This document shows positions 33,270 through 47,399 of a DNA stretch of 64,000 nt, piece after piece. The stretch is taken from the NCBI RefSeq assembly GCF_010015445.1, contig NC_053126.1, positions 6,141,249 to 6,205,248 of the forward strand. Reading direction: 5' to 3'. The notes below the pieces were generated by a model. That model ran no database searches. It was given only the letters and a program-made list of their open reading frames with translations, and was not told the origin of the DNA. This DNA comes from Perca fluviatilis (lineage: Eukaryota; Chordata; Actinopteri; Perciformes; Percidae). A program made the translations under genes and the position numbers. The stretch's first letter is position 1. Every line of letters begins with the position of its first letter.

Positions 33270-33323
<54 letters not shown>
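33269..33323. repeat. (TC)n microsatellite
   Basis: Perfect tctctc run of about 55 bp. Confidence 0.95.
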
Positions 33324-33327
<4 letters not shown>

Positions 33328-33884
33328 TGACCTCTGACTTCCTGCTAACAAACATATTTAATGCCTCAGCTTGAGAAAAGTTTATGATGAGTGAAGCTAT
33401 GGCAAAAACCAATTCCTCATTTCAACTGCTGCCACTATGCTGTTACTCACGCAATTCACATTTGCAATACTTTACACTTTAATTTAAATCTAATGGCTGT
33501 TGCCGTACAGTATTAACTGTACGGTGGAGTTGCAATCTGCAAGAAGCAAAACATGTTTTGAATCAAAATAGATGTAAAACCTATTAGATGCCATGTGCAC
33601 AACATGAAATGCCCTCTATTTCTTTCTTGCCCATATGCACAGGTTGTCAGTCTTTTGCACTGCAATACAAACATATATTCAACCGCGGGCAACTGTTGCT
33701 AGAGCTGTCAGTATTAGCACTTCACAGTTGGTTTGGCATGGCTCCAGACAAGTTGGGAAGACTAGAATAGCTTCTTTCTCTAGAGACCTTTAAACAAAAT
33801 CAACCTTCCTCTTGTTCTCAGAAACGATGAGGAACTTGCCAATCAACTTGCTGATCTGTACATATCAGCTGCTTATGAAGAAGA

Positions 33885-33990
33885 AGAAGCCTTTATTGTC
33901 TTTATATTACAATGAATGCAACAAAATGGTGTGAACCTCTCCCAGCGGTGCTTAAAATAAAATATATTGCACACATCCGTATATACATAA
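33885..33990 (-). repeat. Probable LINE 3' end (minus strand)
   Basis: On the minus strand it reads gacaataaaggcttcttctt, a poly(A)-signal-like segment running into a (CTT)n tail, typical of fish LINE 3' ends. No coding part is attached. Confidence 0.4.
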
Positions 33991-34139
33991 TATAAAAACA
34001 ACACTCATCAATGACAAACATTCATTATAAAACATAAAATAAGGGCAGGTAGTTGATAAAACAGTTCATAATAAATGTATTGCACAGATCAGTAAAATGA
34101 ATGTAAAAATAATAATAAAGAGCAATAGAATGTGAAATA

Positions 34140-35160
34140 TCAGAATACTTTATTGATCCCCTCAGGGGAATTATTTAGTTGCAGTTGCTCAGTCAAATTC
34201 AAGGTAAAATAAAAGTAAGAAAAGAGCAAGTCAAAAAGTGTAATGAAGTAACAGCTACAGAAATAAATAAATAAAATTTTTAAGTAGAAGTAAGTGAGAT
34301 TAGGTTACAAGTAAGATTAGGTTAAAAAGATTGTTTCAAATGGATTGTATACATTCTATTGTAGTTCAGTGTCAACATAAAGTGCAGTGTCAACATAAAT
34401 ACAGTACGAACTTAAATAAGTACAGTGTGAATGTAAGTAGCAGCAGTGAATAAATAACACCTTTGCACCTTTGTGGCTGATACATTATTGCAAGTAATTA
34501 TTCTACATAATTGTAGAATCATTTTGAGATGTGATGTGGAGATACGTGCTGTGAGACCAGTTTTAACTCTAAGCGTGTAACACTCAGAGGGAGGTGTTGT
34601 AAAGTTTGATGGCCACGGGCGAGAACGACGTCCTGTGGCGCTCTGTGGTGCATTGTGGGTGTCTGAGTCTGTCGCTGAAGGTGCTCCACAGACTGACCAG
34701 TGTATTGAGGAGTGGGTAGGAGGAGTTGTCCAGGATGGAGTGTATTTTGGACAGCATCCTCCTCTCTGACACTGTCTTTAAAGAGTCCAGCTCCACACCA
34801 ACAACATCACTGGCCTTGTGAATCAGTTTGTTGAGTCTGTTGGTTTCTGCCACTCTTAGTCTGTTGAAATATGGGGTGCAGAATCATTGTGTGTGTAGAT
34901 TGAGAATCTGGATTCTGGATTAGGAAGGTGGTTGGTGTTCTGATGGACCTGTAGCATCTCCCTGGAGATGGAGGCCGGGGCGAGATTTGTCTATTGCAAA
35001 TTTAGTTTTTGTTGCTCTGGAGAGGAAGCAGGTGTTTGCAATGTCCTGGAGTGAGGGGAGAGGGCAGCCAATGATTTTTATGTGCGGTGCTGATGACCCT
35101 CTGAAGTGCTTGAGGTTTTTGGTGTCAAGATATGACATATGGTCAACGGGCATGGTCGAA
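34140..35160 (-). mobile_element. 5'-truncated LINE (Rex1/L2-like), minus strand
   Basis: The minus strand ends cctgaggggatcaataaagt (34172-34145), a Rex1-like LINE 3' end. Upstream, 34853-34584 encodes LDSLKTVSERRMLSKIHSIL, SLWSTFSDRLRHPQC and ERHRTSFSPVAIKLYN, the conserved C-terminal region of such ORFs. Further upstream 35100-35000 gives APHIKIIGCPLPSLQDIANT. The polymerase core is missing. Confidence 0.7.
34584..34853 (-). pseudogene. LINE ORF2 C-terminal fragment
   Basis: An 89-codon frame ending in a stop just after KLYNTSL. The spacing and motifs (ERRMLSK, RTSFSPVAIKLYN) are those of Rex1/L2-type ORF ends. Not a host gene. Confidence 0.65.
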
Positions 35161-35510
35161 CGATGGGAAGAAATATGTCAGAATATGGAATTTTGCAAAG
35201 AAACGCTAAATAAATCTTGTGCGTCCCAAAATTATGTAGAACATGAGCTACATAAGAGTGAGGTGAATAGTGCTAGTAGAGTGATCGGACTGTAACTTCA
35301 GTGTTGAACTATACATCAAAGTATGTTACTTCTCAGGAAGTAGTTCTCGCCATAGTCATATGAAAATGTGGCACGTCACCATATTTTAAGATACTGCGCA
35401 TAGGTCACTCTTCTACTTCTTACTGTACATGCATCTTGCTTATTTTCATATCATTCAGCCATTCACTCTTGTGAATGCCTTAGTTAATCATACAATAATG
35501 CAACAGTAAA

Positions 35511-35545
35511 AAACTAAACTAAACTAAACTAAACTAAACTAAACA
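35511..35545. repeat. (AACTA)n microsatellite
   Basis: Seven or so tandem aacta units. Confidence 0.9.
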
Positions 35546-35974
35546 TTATAGTAAAGTCACTTTGAATATTCCAGGCAGCGCAGCAGTGCCATTTCAACCT
35601 CAATCGTGCCACCTAGTGATCGCAAACCACAACTGCTGTTTAGTAGGACATCTCAGCTTTAGATGGATGGATGCTTATTGATTGTAGAAAATGTAAATGA
35701 TTGCAGTGGGTATATTTCAATCTTTGTTCAAAAATATTTTGTTCTCATTTTGAGTGAACAAAGCCTTACATTCCTAAATAATTGACTGAATTGGACACAT
35801 TCGCAGGACAGCAACAAAAAAAAAACATCCAGCAATGCTGAGTGCCAGAGGTTTGGGTTATCTAATTAAGTAAACTACCTCTGGGGGCTCAAATCGCTTT
35901 CTGTTTGAATGATTATTATCTGTCAATGAATAACATCAGTCCCAGAGACCATCATCACCAAGTGAACTGTCATC

Positions 35975-38774
<2,800 letters not shown>

Positions 38775-39605
38775 ACAAAGAAATGCAAAATGACTACAAA
38801 AACAAGCACAAAGAGACAGAAAACAAGCACAAAGAGACAGAAAACAAGCACAAAGAGACACAAATAATCCACAAGGAGACACAAACCACTCCAGAGACTA
38901 CTTCAAAAACACACAAAAAAGACTATAAAGAAACACAAAACACCAGAGAGATGCAAAACGGTCAGTGTAACTCTTATCAGTTCAATTTTCTAAGCACAAA
39001 CGGACATTTGGAAAAACAGAAAAATGGGTTGAAATATCAAATTTTTCATTTTTTTCCAACTTGACAAATAAAAAATTGGATCTTTAACCTGTTTTTCCAA
39101 TTTTCTGTTTTGTCTGAGGATCAGAAATTGAGAAAATTACCAAATTGCATCTCAGCTCCAATTATTCAATACTGCAATGGTATTCTCTTCCTCTACTTTG
39201 TGGAATATGCAGGTCATTAACTGCATATGGACCAAAAAAAGAACTGATAGACTTTGGGGTCAGAGGTGCTTGCAACTGATGGTTTCAAGTGGGGGGACGG
39301 GGCGTAGCTAGGACGAGGGAGAGAAAACCATGGCAGCATTGAATAATTGGAGCCCAGACACAATTTTGTAATTTTCTAAATTGCTGATCCTCTGAATAAA
39401 AACTAAAAAATTGGAAAAACAGTTTAAAGATCCAATTGTTTTATTTGTCTAGGTGGAAAAAAAGAAAAAATTGGATATTGGAACCCATTTTTCTGTTCTT
39501 CCAAATGTCCGTTTGTGCTTAGAAAATTTAACTGATAAGCATTACACTGACCCAAAACGACAAATGTATAACATCTACAAAAAGGTGCAAAATGACTACA
39601 AATGA
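38775..39605. repeat. 21-bp minisatellite, related to the pdgfb one, split by a foldback element
   Basis: Left part (38775-38959) has units such as aagcacaaagagacagaaaac with a 21-bp period; the right part (39553-39605) has loose copies (caaaacgacaaatg, caaaatgactacaaa). The unit shares acaaagagacacaaa with the array at 2079-2410. Confidence 0.75.
38960..39552. mobile_element. 593-bp foldback element, unclassified, 6-bp target duplication
   Basis: Begins ggtcagtgtaa and ends ttacactgacc. The two arms (about 38960-39199 and 39313-39552) are inverted repeats of roughly 240 bp with high identity, around a loop of about 115 bp. Flanked on both sides by CAAAAC (38954-38959 and 39553-39558). No coding potential. 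Confidence 0.8.
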
Positions 39606-40885
39606 TTCAGCCAGGGATTTACATTAACTTTTTTGATCACCAGCCAACATCAGATTTTCCAACGTTTGTTTTTTTCCTCACTAACTTTACTACTTAATTT
39701 CAGATCCTCTGGTTTGTTTTGCGCCGTTCCGTTCATCTTCTCCGTTGCAGCGTTGCTCGTAATCGATACCATGCGCGCTAGGCACATAGCCAGCGGTTGT
39801 CTGACGTGTCACGACCTAGTGTTCATGGGAAATAGGTAGGATTAGTGCTACAAGCAGTGTTGATAAAGATTACATTTCCAAGCCAAAGACAAACAAAACC
39901 GGCCAAAATTTCTTGGCAGAAAACAGACCAATCTGGAAACGCTGACTTGTCACGTCGTTTCTGCAGGCGGACGATACATACTGACGCTTCGCTACATTCA
40001 TCGCCGGGCCTAATTGGCTAGTAACTTTAAAATGTTTCACGCCAAAGTTAATTTTGACCCGCATTTGGCGGGTTGGCGGGTGACATTTTAAAGCCCTGGA
40101 TGCAGCCATTGTCTTGCATGACTTTCAGTCAGTGTGTCTTGCTCCTATATATGTAGAAGGGGTGGGGGCCCTTTCACATGTCTGTGCCTAGTGGCTTGTT
40201 GCTTCATAATGGTTGCATGCAGTCAGTGACATTACGGTACCATTTACATCCCCCTCCCTTAACTTTCTGAAAGGCACATGACAGATCAGTGGGTTTTCAT
40301 AATATCATCATCCTCCATTCAGACTTCTTTTTTCTTTCCTCTCTTTCTCTCTTCTTCGCCATCTTTTCATCCGAGTGCATTTAGCCAGAGGCCAAACCCC
40401 CACCCCCCCTTTCCTTTCTCCACATGTCCTGTAAAGGCCCTTACGTCATTATCACTCCATCCTTTTCTTAGCATACCATGTTCCCCAATTAGATTTTTGT
40501 GATACCAGCTCTTACAAAACTACATCAGCTCTTCTTACTTCACCTCCTCTGGCTTCTCTTTCTCTATTTTTTCTCTCCCGACCCTTCGTCCACCAGCTCC
40601 GGCAAGTCCAAAGTCAATTGCGGTATCCGTACTGCAACACACCGACACAGGATTGGATTACAATGTGGTTTAATGGATGGAAGGACATTTTCCTCACTCT
40701 GAAATTGATTGTCTCCAGGAATGGCGGCATGTGACGGCCTGACGTGGGTTGTTGTTGGATTTCTTGGTGCCTCTGAAAGGTTCCAGTTGTAACCGAGTAC
40801 AGAGAGAGTTGTGTGAAGTCTGATGGTTTCACTTATTTACAACAAATCAAAGCCCCTCTGTTCACAGCGTGAACATACATGTTTT
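39606..40885. other. Intergenic, no gene seen
   Basis: Unique-looking sequence that becomes CT-rich towards its right end. No clear exon. Confidence 0.4.
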
Positions 40886-40889
40886 CTAT

Positions 40890-41335
40890 GCTCTCTACCT
40901 CTTTGCCTTTTTTACCGTTCCTGCTGCTCCCTCCTCTCTCCCCTCTACCCATCTTTTCTTCTTGTTCTTCTGTCCCTGTATCCTCAGTCTTCCTTCCTCC
41001 CTCCTCTCTACAACTTTCCTCTCCCTCCATTCCCTGCAATCCCTCCTCCTCCTCTCAAACATCACACAATCCCCTCCTATCCCAATCCAGCGCACCCTCG
41101 CTTTCTCCCTCCCTCTTCCTTTATCTCTCCCTCCCTCTCTCTTTCTCCCCTTCATCTCACCTCCAGCCAGCCGGAGCAGCCTCCTCTTCTTGGATCGCAC
41201 AGCCCGCCTGCTCTCGTCCACTTTCTCTTTCTCTTCATAACTCTTACTCTCTCCGCTGTCTCCTGTCTTTTATCTGTTTTCTCTCTCTTTCTGTCTCTTT
41301 CTCTCTTTCTGTCCTCCACTTCTCTCCAGCCGGCA
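40890..41335 (+). promoter_or_regulatory. Pyrimidine-rich tract, possible promoter/5' UTR region
   Basis: About 450 bp in which the plus strand is overwhelmingly C and T (ccctcctctc, tttctctctttc). Such tracts occur at teleost promoters and 5' UTRs and can also form triplex DNA. It leads directly into the candidate exon ending at 41405. Function is inferred. Confidence 0.3.
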
Positions 41336-41405
41336 GAAGCTCGCCGCTCTTCCTTCAACTACTGAGAATTCAGAAGCACTCGGGACGAAGACCCTGTCAC
41401 TGGAG
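41330..41405 (+). other. Candidate noncoding first exon of a + strand gene extending beyond the window
   Basis: A non-repetitive stretch after a tctctccag-like acceptor or pyrimidine tract ends in CTGGAG|gtaagtgt, a near-perfect donor. There is no coding frame with homology. If real, its partner exons lie more than 22 kb downstream. No gene identity can be given. Confidence 0.3.
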
Positions 41406-42790
41406 GTAAGTGTCTACAGTATGTCTGTCTGTGTGTGTTGTGGTCATTAACTTACATGCATCATCTGCTGCTTTAGTAGGCGGATGACTAGTAAAAAGAA
41501 GAGAATAAGGGTAGTGGAGAAAGCCCTCTGTTCTGCAGTGTATGGCAGAGTGACATGAGAGGAGATTGAAAAAGATGTAGAAAAAGGCAACAGCGCTAGA
41601 TGATGGTGAAGATAATTGTGTGTCAGGGGAAAAGTGAAAGAAAAGCATGGAAAAAGAAAGGCTATTTTGATGCAGCAGACACAATCGACTGCTGCGTCGA
41701 AAAAGACAAAAAAAGAGTCAGTGGGAGTTCAAAAAGATGGAAAGAAAAGCACAAATGTGAATGAAAGAAAAACATTAAAAATGAATTAGAGAGCAGCCAA
41801 CAGAGAGTGAGAGAAATAATAAAAAAATGTGAATGGGATGCTGATGTTTCCCCGGCGTAGCAGCTGCATGCCTACAAATGCAGCCGTGCCTGCCTCCTCC
41901 TCTCCCGTAAGAAATCCCATTCACAAACAGGACCTGAAAACAGGCGATGGTGATTGGTTCCCCGAGCTCTGTGTGTTTGTGTGTGTGTGTGTGTGTGCTT
42001 CATCGTGTGTGTATGTGCGTGAAAGACAGAAAGGAAGGAGGGGGGGAGAAGGGGAACCATTTCATTCCTGTGCGGATGATGCTGAGGCTTTGGAGCAGAT
42101 GCTTGAATGAAACTGCAGGGTATGCGCTTATACATTAAAATGACCTACAGTCCATACTAGAAGGTTGTGATGTATAGTCACACTGCATTTTAATTTTTTG
42201 ATCCATTTTTTTTTTATTGGCGCAACATAACGTCACAATAACAGATGTGTGGATAGACTGAGGTGCGAGTGGTGATTTTGCACCAGGCTCAAACTTCTTT
42301 TTTCCCCTCCTAAGTCTTTCTCCCTCATTGCGTCATTCTCAGTGCTGTTCCAGATTGTCATCCCTCTCCCCGCCACCGCCACTGCCACAATCTCTCTGCC
42401 ACCGCTAAACCTCTTAGATTAACAGCTGTCCAAACAGTGTTGCTCTCCTGCCAATTAGAAAGTGACATTTGTGTAGGGAGGGTGGGGGGGGGGGGAGCTG
42501 TTGGTGCGTAAGACTAGAAAGGCAGGGAGGAAATGAAGAAGGGAGAAAAACGGAGGTGAGGAAGAGAGGAGGAGAGATGGTTAAGATACCTTCTCAGGTC
42601 ACAATGTACAGAGAGTAAGCCAAAAAGAGAGATGAGAAACATATGGCAGAAATTTGACGTGAATTTTAGGAAGCAGAGCTTCAGATTTTTCACAGAGTAA
42701 GGGAAAACTTTGACCTGCTGTTGACACTAGAGGAAAAGTCAGTAGAATATATCCTCTAGGTACCTTGAATATCTGTAGCAAAGTTCATGG
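41406..42790. other. Region without recognised gene
   Basis: Possible intron. It includes a purine-rich segment (41480-41820), a short (GT)n at about 41973-41998 and a G-run at 42485-42500. A frame at 41829-42110 is not convincing. Confidence 0.4.
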
Positions 42791-42799
42791 CAAGAAGAG

Positions 42800-43000
42800 C
42801 TTGTATGAATGGGTATAGTAGGTCAGAGATATAGCTTGGAGCCAATCCATGTAATGCCTTATGAAGTGAATAATATCATTTCAATTGTGTGCCAGTTCCA
42901 ATGGGATGAATAACTTTATCTGCGTCAAAGGCAGAAATAAATGGTTTGATCCAGCCTGGGTGATGAAAATGATATTTAAATCTCGTTAAGTTAATCTCAT
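42800..43000 (-). repeat. Dispersed repeat adjoining LINE fragment
   Basis: Sequence such as ttggagccaatccatgtaat is familiar from fish interspersed repeats. Boundaries and class are uncertain. Confidence 0.35.
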
Positions 43001-43094
43001 GTCCTCATTAATTGAGAAAGTTACACATTATCCATCAGTCCTTTACGACAGCCACACTTCAATAATCAGCAGGGTTGAGAGAAAGAAACAGTTG

Positions 43095-43310
43095 TGTATC
43101 ATCTGTATATACACAAAACTATATATTGAACTTTGGGAAGCATGTAAATAGAAAAAAGAATGGGGCCCAGAATCAATCCTTGAGGTACACCACAAGTATG
43201 TTTTGTAGAATAGGAAATAGAGAAATAGTCAGAGAGATATGATTTGAACCACTCAATAGATAATTTGGTGAAGAGAGACTGATACATAAAAAGAAAAAAT
43301 GTAATCAGCA
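43095..43310 (-). pseudogene. LINE reverse-transcriptase fragment, minus strand
   Basis: The minus frame reads IEWFKSYLSDYFSISYS, then TKHTCGVPQGLILGPILFSI and YMLP. GVPQGxxLGPxLFxxY is the conserved block before the YADD motif of non-LTR reverse transcriptases. Only this block remains, followed by an AT-rich stretch. Confidence 0.75.
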
Positions 43311-43625
43311 CCACTACAGAGGAGAGCATAAAAAGTAAGTAGCCATTATTGTTAAAAAATAATTCCTCTTTTTTCCCCACAACAGGATACTATAGATTAC
43401 ATATAGTCTACACCTTTCTGGACCTCTCTCCACTCACGTCCCCATAAACTTTATCTCCACTTCTCCATTAGATATAAAAGTCAGGCGTGATGCATGGTAG
43501 CATATCCTTTCCTGATTTCATTGGAAATCAGTGATTTAACGAGGAGTCTCTGGAGTGTGAAATACCCAGGTGTGATATAACGCTCCTGGGGGATGAGACC
43601 TCACAGTGTGGGTATGGGATATTTT

Positions 43626-43628
<3 letters not shown>

Positions 43629-43661
<33 letters not shown>

Positions 43662-43663
43662 AG

Positions 43664-43694
<31 letters not shown>

Positions 43695-43695
43695 G
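43629..43695. repeat. (GT)n followed by (GA)n
   Basis: Compound microsatellite: gtgtgt then gagagagaaagaga. Confidence 0.9.
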
Positions 43696-43947
43696 GACAG
43701 GCAGGTGGAAAGGAGTGTGTGGGAAAGACAATGAAGAAAAAGGATGTATGTGTAAATGTGTGTAGAACTGTGCCGTAGTGATGCTGGGGTGTTTAGGGAC
43801 ACATGGAGAACCAGTGAAGGAGAAATTTCAGACCGTGTCAGTGGGATTGGGGATTGTGGTCTAGTTGGTCCTACTAAGCGCTCCGATTAACTGCTAAATA
43901 CTGGTTTGAAGTGGCTCTTGTGGTGTGTCAGTGGAGATGAAAAAATA

Positions 43948-43949
<2 letters not shown>

Positions 43950-43978
<29 letters not shown>

Positions 43979-43988
43979 TTTTTTTGTG

Positions 43989-44051
<63 letters not shown>

Positions 44052-44066
44052 TGTGTGTGTGTGTGT
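43950..44066. repeat. (GT)n microsatellite, interrupted
   Basis: Long dinucleotide tract split by a run of T at 43975-43985 and a gtatgt interruption at 44043. Confidence 0.95.
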
Positions 44067-44429
44067 TTGCACTTCCCCTATTCTGTCACAGCGCAATTTG
44101 TCTATACCGCCACATAATGGCTCATGATTTAGTATATTATGAGGTGAATAATCCAAAGAGGGCTTGCTTCAATGGTTTCTTTTGAAAGATTGTGCTAAAA
44201 AGTGTGACTCCTTACACTTAATGGTTATCATTAATGGGGCATGCAGATATCTGCCCTGGTGTTTCTAATAATTATAAATCAATCTAAAAGTGTGAAATCA
44301 TTTAAAATATAATTAGGTTCAATGACGGGTCATTTTAAATATAAAAATCCCCATTGGTTTAATTTCCGACTCATTCAAATGGCACTAATGTAAAACAAGC
44401 CTAAGAATCTGCTAGTGGCTCTGTCAGGC

Positions 44430-44590
44430 TGTAACACGGTGCTTTGAGCTAAATGCTAACCTCAGCACGCTAACATGCTCACAATGACTAAAGGCTTGCA
44501 TGTTGATATTTACCAGGTAGAAGGTTTATCATGTTGCGAGTTAGCACTTAACACAAACTACAGTTGAGGCTGATGGGAATGTCATTGGTA
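44430..44590. repeat. Dispersed fish repeat fragment (family 'GCTAACATGCT')
   Basis: Contains cacgctaacatgctcaca and agttgaggctgatgggaatg; the same family is seen at 58400-58650. Confidence 0.55.
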
Positions 44591-44599
44591 GAATAGAGC

Positions 44600-46685
44600 C
44601 AGAGCGCTAGCGTGGCTAAAAATGCACAAAGGAATAGATACACACACAAACAGAAAAATTTATCTTGAAACTGCCCATTGAAATGGATTAATTATCTGTT
44701 AGTACCTTGGCTGCATTGTTCAGACCTGCATTCAGACTTGATGTGAAACCACACATTGCGAGCAGTTGGGGGGATGATTGTGTGCATGCATGTGTGTATT
44801 CCTGTGTATTGTCAGGATCCTATCTTTTTTTCTACACTGCCAATTGCCCTCTGGTTGTCTATTTTCTTTCCTCTGCTGTTCTCTGTTGTGTGGAGACATA
44901 CAGTAACGGTGAATGTGAATGTGTTTAAGGGTATTCTGTGCTGCAGCTCATTTGTGCTCTTACACTAAAGAGTAACTCCCCTTTAGTCAAATGTTCTTCA
45001 AGCAAAGCTCTTCAGTTTCTTAAGGGAGAACTCAGGTCTAAAAGGTTGTTGAGTTATTTGAAGGGTTGGGTGTGTTTCTATGTGCAGCGGTGACAGAAGC
45101 GAGATTATTTTTAGTGAGGTCAAAAAGTCGATACTAACTTTAAACTGTCACAGAAGTCATCGCGGTGCAACAGGAGTCAGCCCACTTCCAATTAGAAAAC
45201 CTGTGACCTCTTAAATGAGATCATTAATGAACCCATGGTCAGATGGGAGCGAGAGCGAGCAAAAATGGATTGAGACTTTTCTTATTATAGAGCTTGATCT
45301 TTTTTCTTTTCTTTTTTTTAGGAAAGAAAAATTAAATAGGAAGATGATGTGACCTATTTTATCAAAGCCACTTAAAGCCTCCATCTTTGGGGAACAAAGT
45401 CATGGTATATATAGAGAGTGAGTGAACAGCATCCAAGGGTAAACGTTTACTTGGTCAACAAATTTGTTCTGAACATCAGTGCTGAATTATACAAATCCAA
45501 TCATTTCACTGGTTCTTATTTAAGACCACTTTCAACTGGTTTTATAATTTTAAGGGTACATTATCATACTGCTGTGGAGCTAATATGGACACACTTCGTA
45601 GACTACAATCTTTTCATTGAATACAAAACAGGCCATTTGTATTCATAGAAACATTACTGGATATTAACGAACACATCTGTACCTTATTATTATATATGCT
45701 GCTAAGTTGACAATGATTACACTTCCATTCTAAAAGGAACAAGATGGATCCAATATTCTTGATGAAATAGTTTAATATTTTTGGAAATATGCTTTTAACT
45801 TTCTTGCTGAGCGTTAGAAGAGAAGATGGAAACCACTCTCGTTTCTAAGAGTGGTTTCAATCTTGTCATTTAACTCTTGAAAAGTCAATGAGCTTAACTT
45901 CACAAAATGCACAAAACTATTCATTTTAAAAGGTCAATGATCCTTAAATACATTGCACAATACATAGACCTATTGTATGTGATTATTTTACTTCAAATTT
46001 TAGAAAAATGTCCATGAAAAACACACAGTGCATCCCTTTGTGTTTTAAAAAACTTAAATCCAAAACAGAACTTTCCAAAAATGGAGCACCACTTTAAATT
46101 CTTTACCTGTTCGTTTCCTGTTCCGCATCTAATGTTTTCAAAGTAGGATTATTCAAAGTGAGTGAAAAGTTCTTAGCTCCCAGCAGCAACACAAGAGAAC
46201 AAGTGGGAAAAGGAAGAAGTGCCGTTCAGGCCCAGTGCCCTATATGCAAAGCAGAGTTATCTTTTAACAGCTCAAGCTAATGTGGAGCAACGAACTGTCA
46301 ATGGTCAGATGGAATTGCATTATCTACCCGTGAACTGAATGGCAGCTCATCTCAATAGCAGAGATTAGGCGAGATGAGCCGTAGCTGTGTCCTTGCAAAG
46401 CAGCATTCGTTGTGAACAATATCCATCAATCCCCCTTTAGTGTCATATCCAAGGCCGCATCCCGCCCCTCAGGACCAAAGGCCAGGGGAAGTTTTCCTTC
46501 CAGTTATCGCTTCCTCCTCTTCCTGTACTCCCCTTTCGCCTGACCTTTATTTCCAATTCCCCGACTCTACATTTTAAATACTATCTCCTCCCTGGTGCAA
46601 TCTCTGGATTATCGCCTACTTTGCTGCTCAGCTCTATGCTGAAACATTCCCAACAGAGCGTAGGCCTAAAAAGTTCTGATGCTAG
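44600..46685. other. No gene seen
   Basis: Unique-looking sequence. The segment around 46230-46430 has balanced composition and no repeat character, but nothing in it can be assigned. Confidence 0.4.
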
Positions 46686-46839
46686 CCCAATTTGTTCAGG
46701 CCAAAGCCAGGGCTGGGCTTGAAGCCCACATCCCCATGCTTAAAAATATTAGCATCTATCCCTGTTATTGTATGCAATTTAGGCAACAAAAAAGTTTGCT
46801 TTTTCAAAAAATGTAAACCTCTCTTTTGTATATTTGCTA

Positions 46840-46952
46840 TTGCTGTTTACTGTAAAGCAGTAAGTAAGCAAGTATTTCTTATCCGATTAATCGATGAAAT
46901 AATCGGTAGAATACTCGATTACTAAAATAATCAATAGCTGCAGCACTACTGT
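46840..46952. mobile_element. hAT-type element end (ATTAATCGA family)
   Basis: Contains gattaatcgatgaaataatc and atagctgcagcacta, a terminal pattern of a widespread fish hAT family. The other terminus is not clear; the element may begin near 46660. Confidence 0.4.
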
Positions 46953-47314
46953 TTTCTTGTATTTCACTTGCCTCATGGGATATTTTCCATGTGTATTCAT
47001 TTCTGCATGAGGTGTCTGTACATACAGAAGAAGGTTCACTTAGTTTGAAGTGGTTATAATGGCATCAGTGAATGCTTGTTTCTTTGAACTGCTTTAATTT
47101 ATCATTTTATTTCATCTATTAATTTTACTCCAGTGGAATAAATGCAAGATGTTTCCAAAGTCAGTGAGTCTCAATCTATTCTGTTGACTTTCCCTATCTG
47201 CATTGTTCTATTGGCCAAGAGAATGTAGTTTTATAAATCTCAAACTCCATTTAATGGTTAGAAACGTGTTGCCGTATAAACCTGCAACTCAATGGCGTGT
47301 TGGTTTAAAAAAAA

Positions 47315-47395
47315 AATGAGAAGGTATTAAAAATGGTATTAAAAAGGTATTACATTTACCTCCAGGATTTCTGTATATACCCTGCTACAGTATGT
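47315..47395. mobile_element. hAT fragment related to 10157-10580
   Basis: Tandem ggtattaaaaa motifs and a degenerate end aggatttctgtatataccctg resemble the right end of the MITE at 10157-10580. Confidence 0.45.
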
Positions 47396-47399
47396 GTGC

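Noticed and set aside
40823..41409. 176-180 codon Ser/Leu/Pro frames and purine-strand Arg/Glu/Lys frames
   Set aside because: Open only because of the extreme pyrimidine bias. All frames are low-complexity with no domain.
41829..42110. 93-codon frame with a possible donor at 41907
   Set aside because: No homology; the second half runs through (GT)n, and no partner exon was found.
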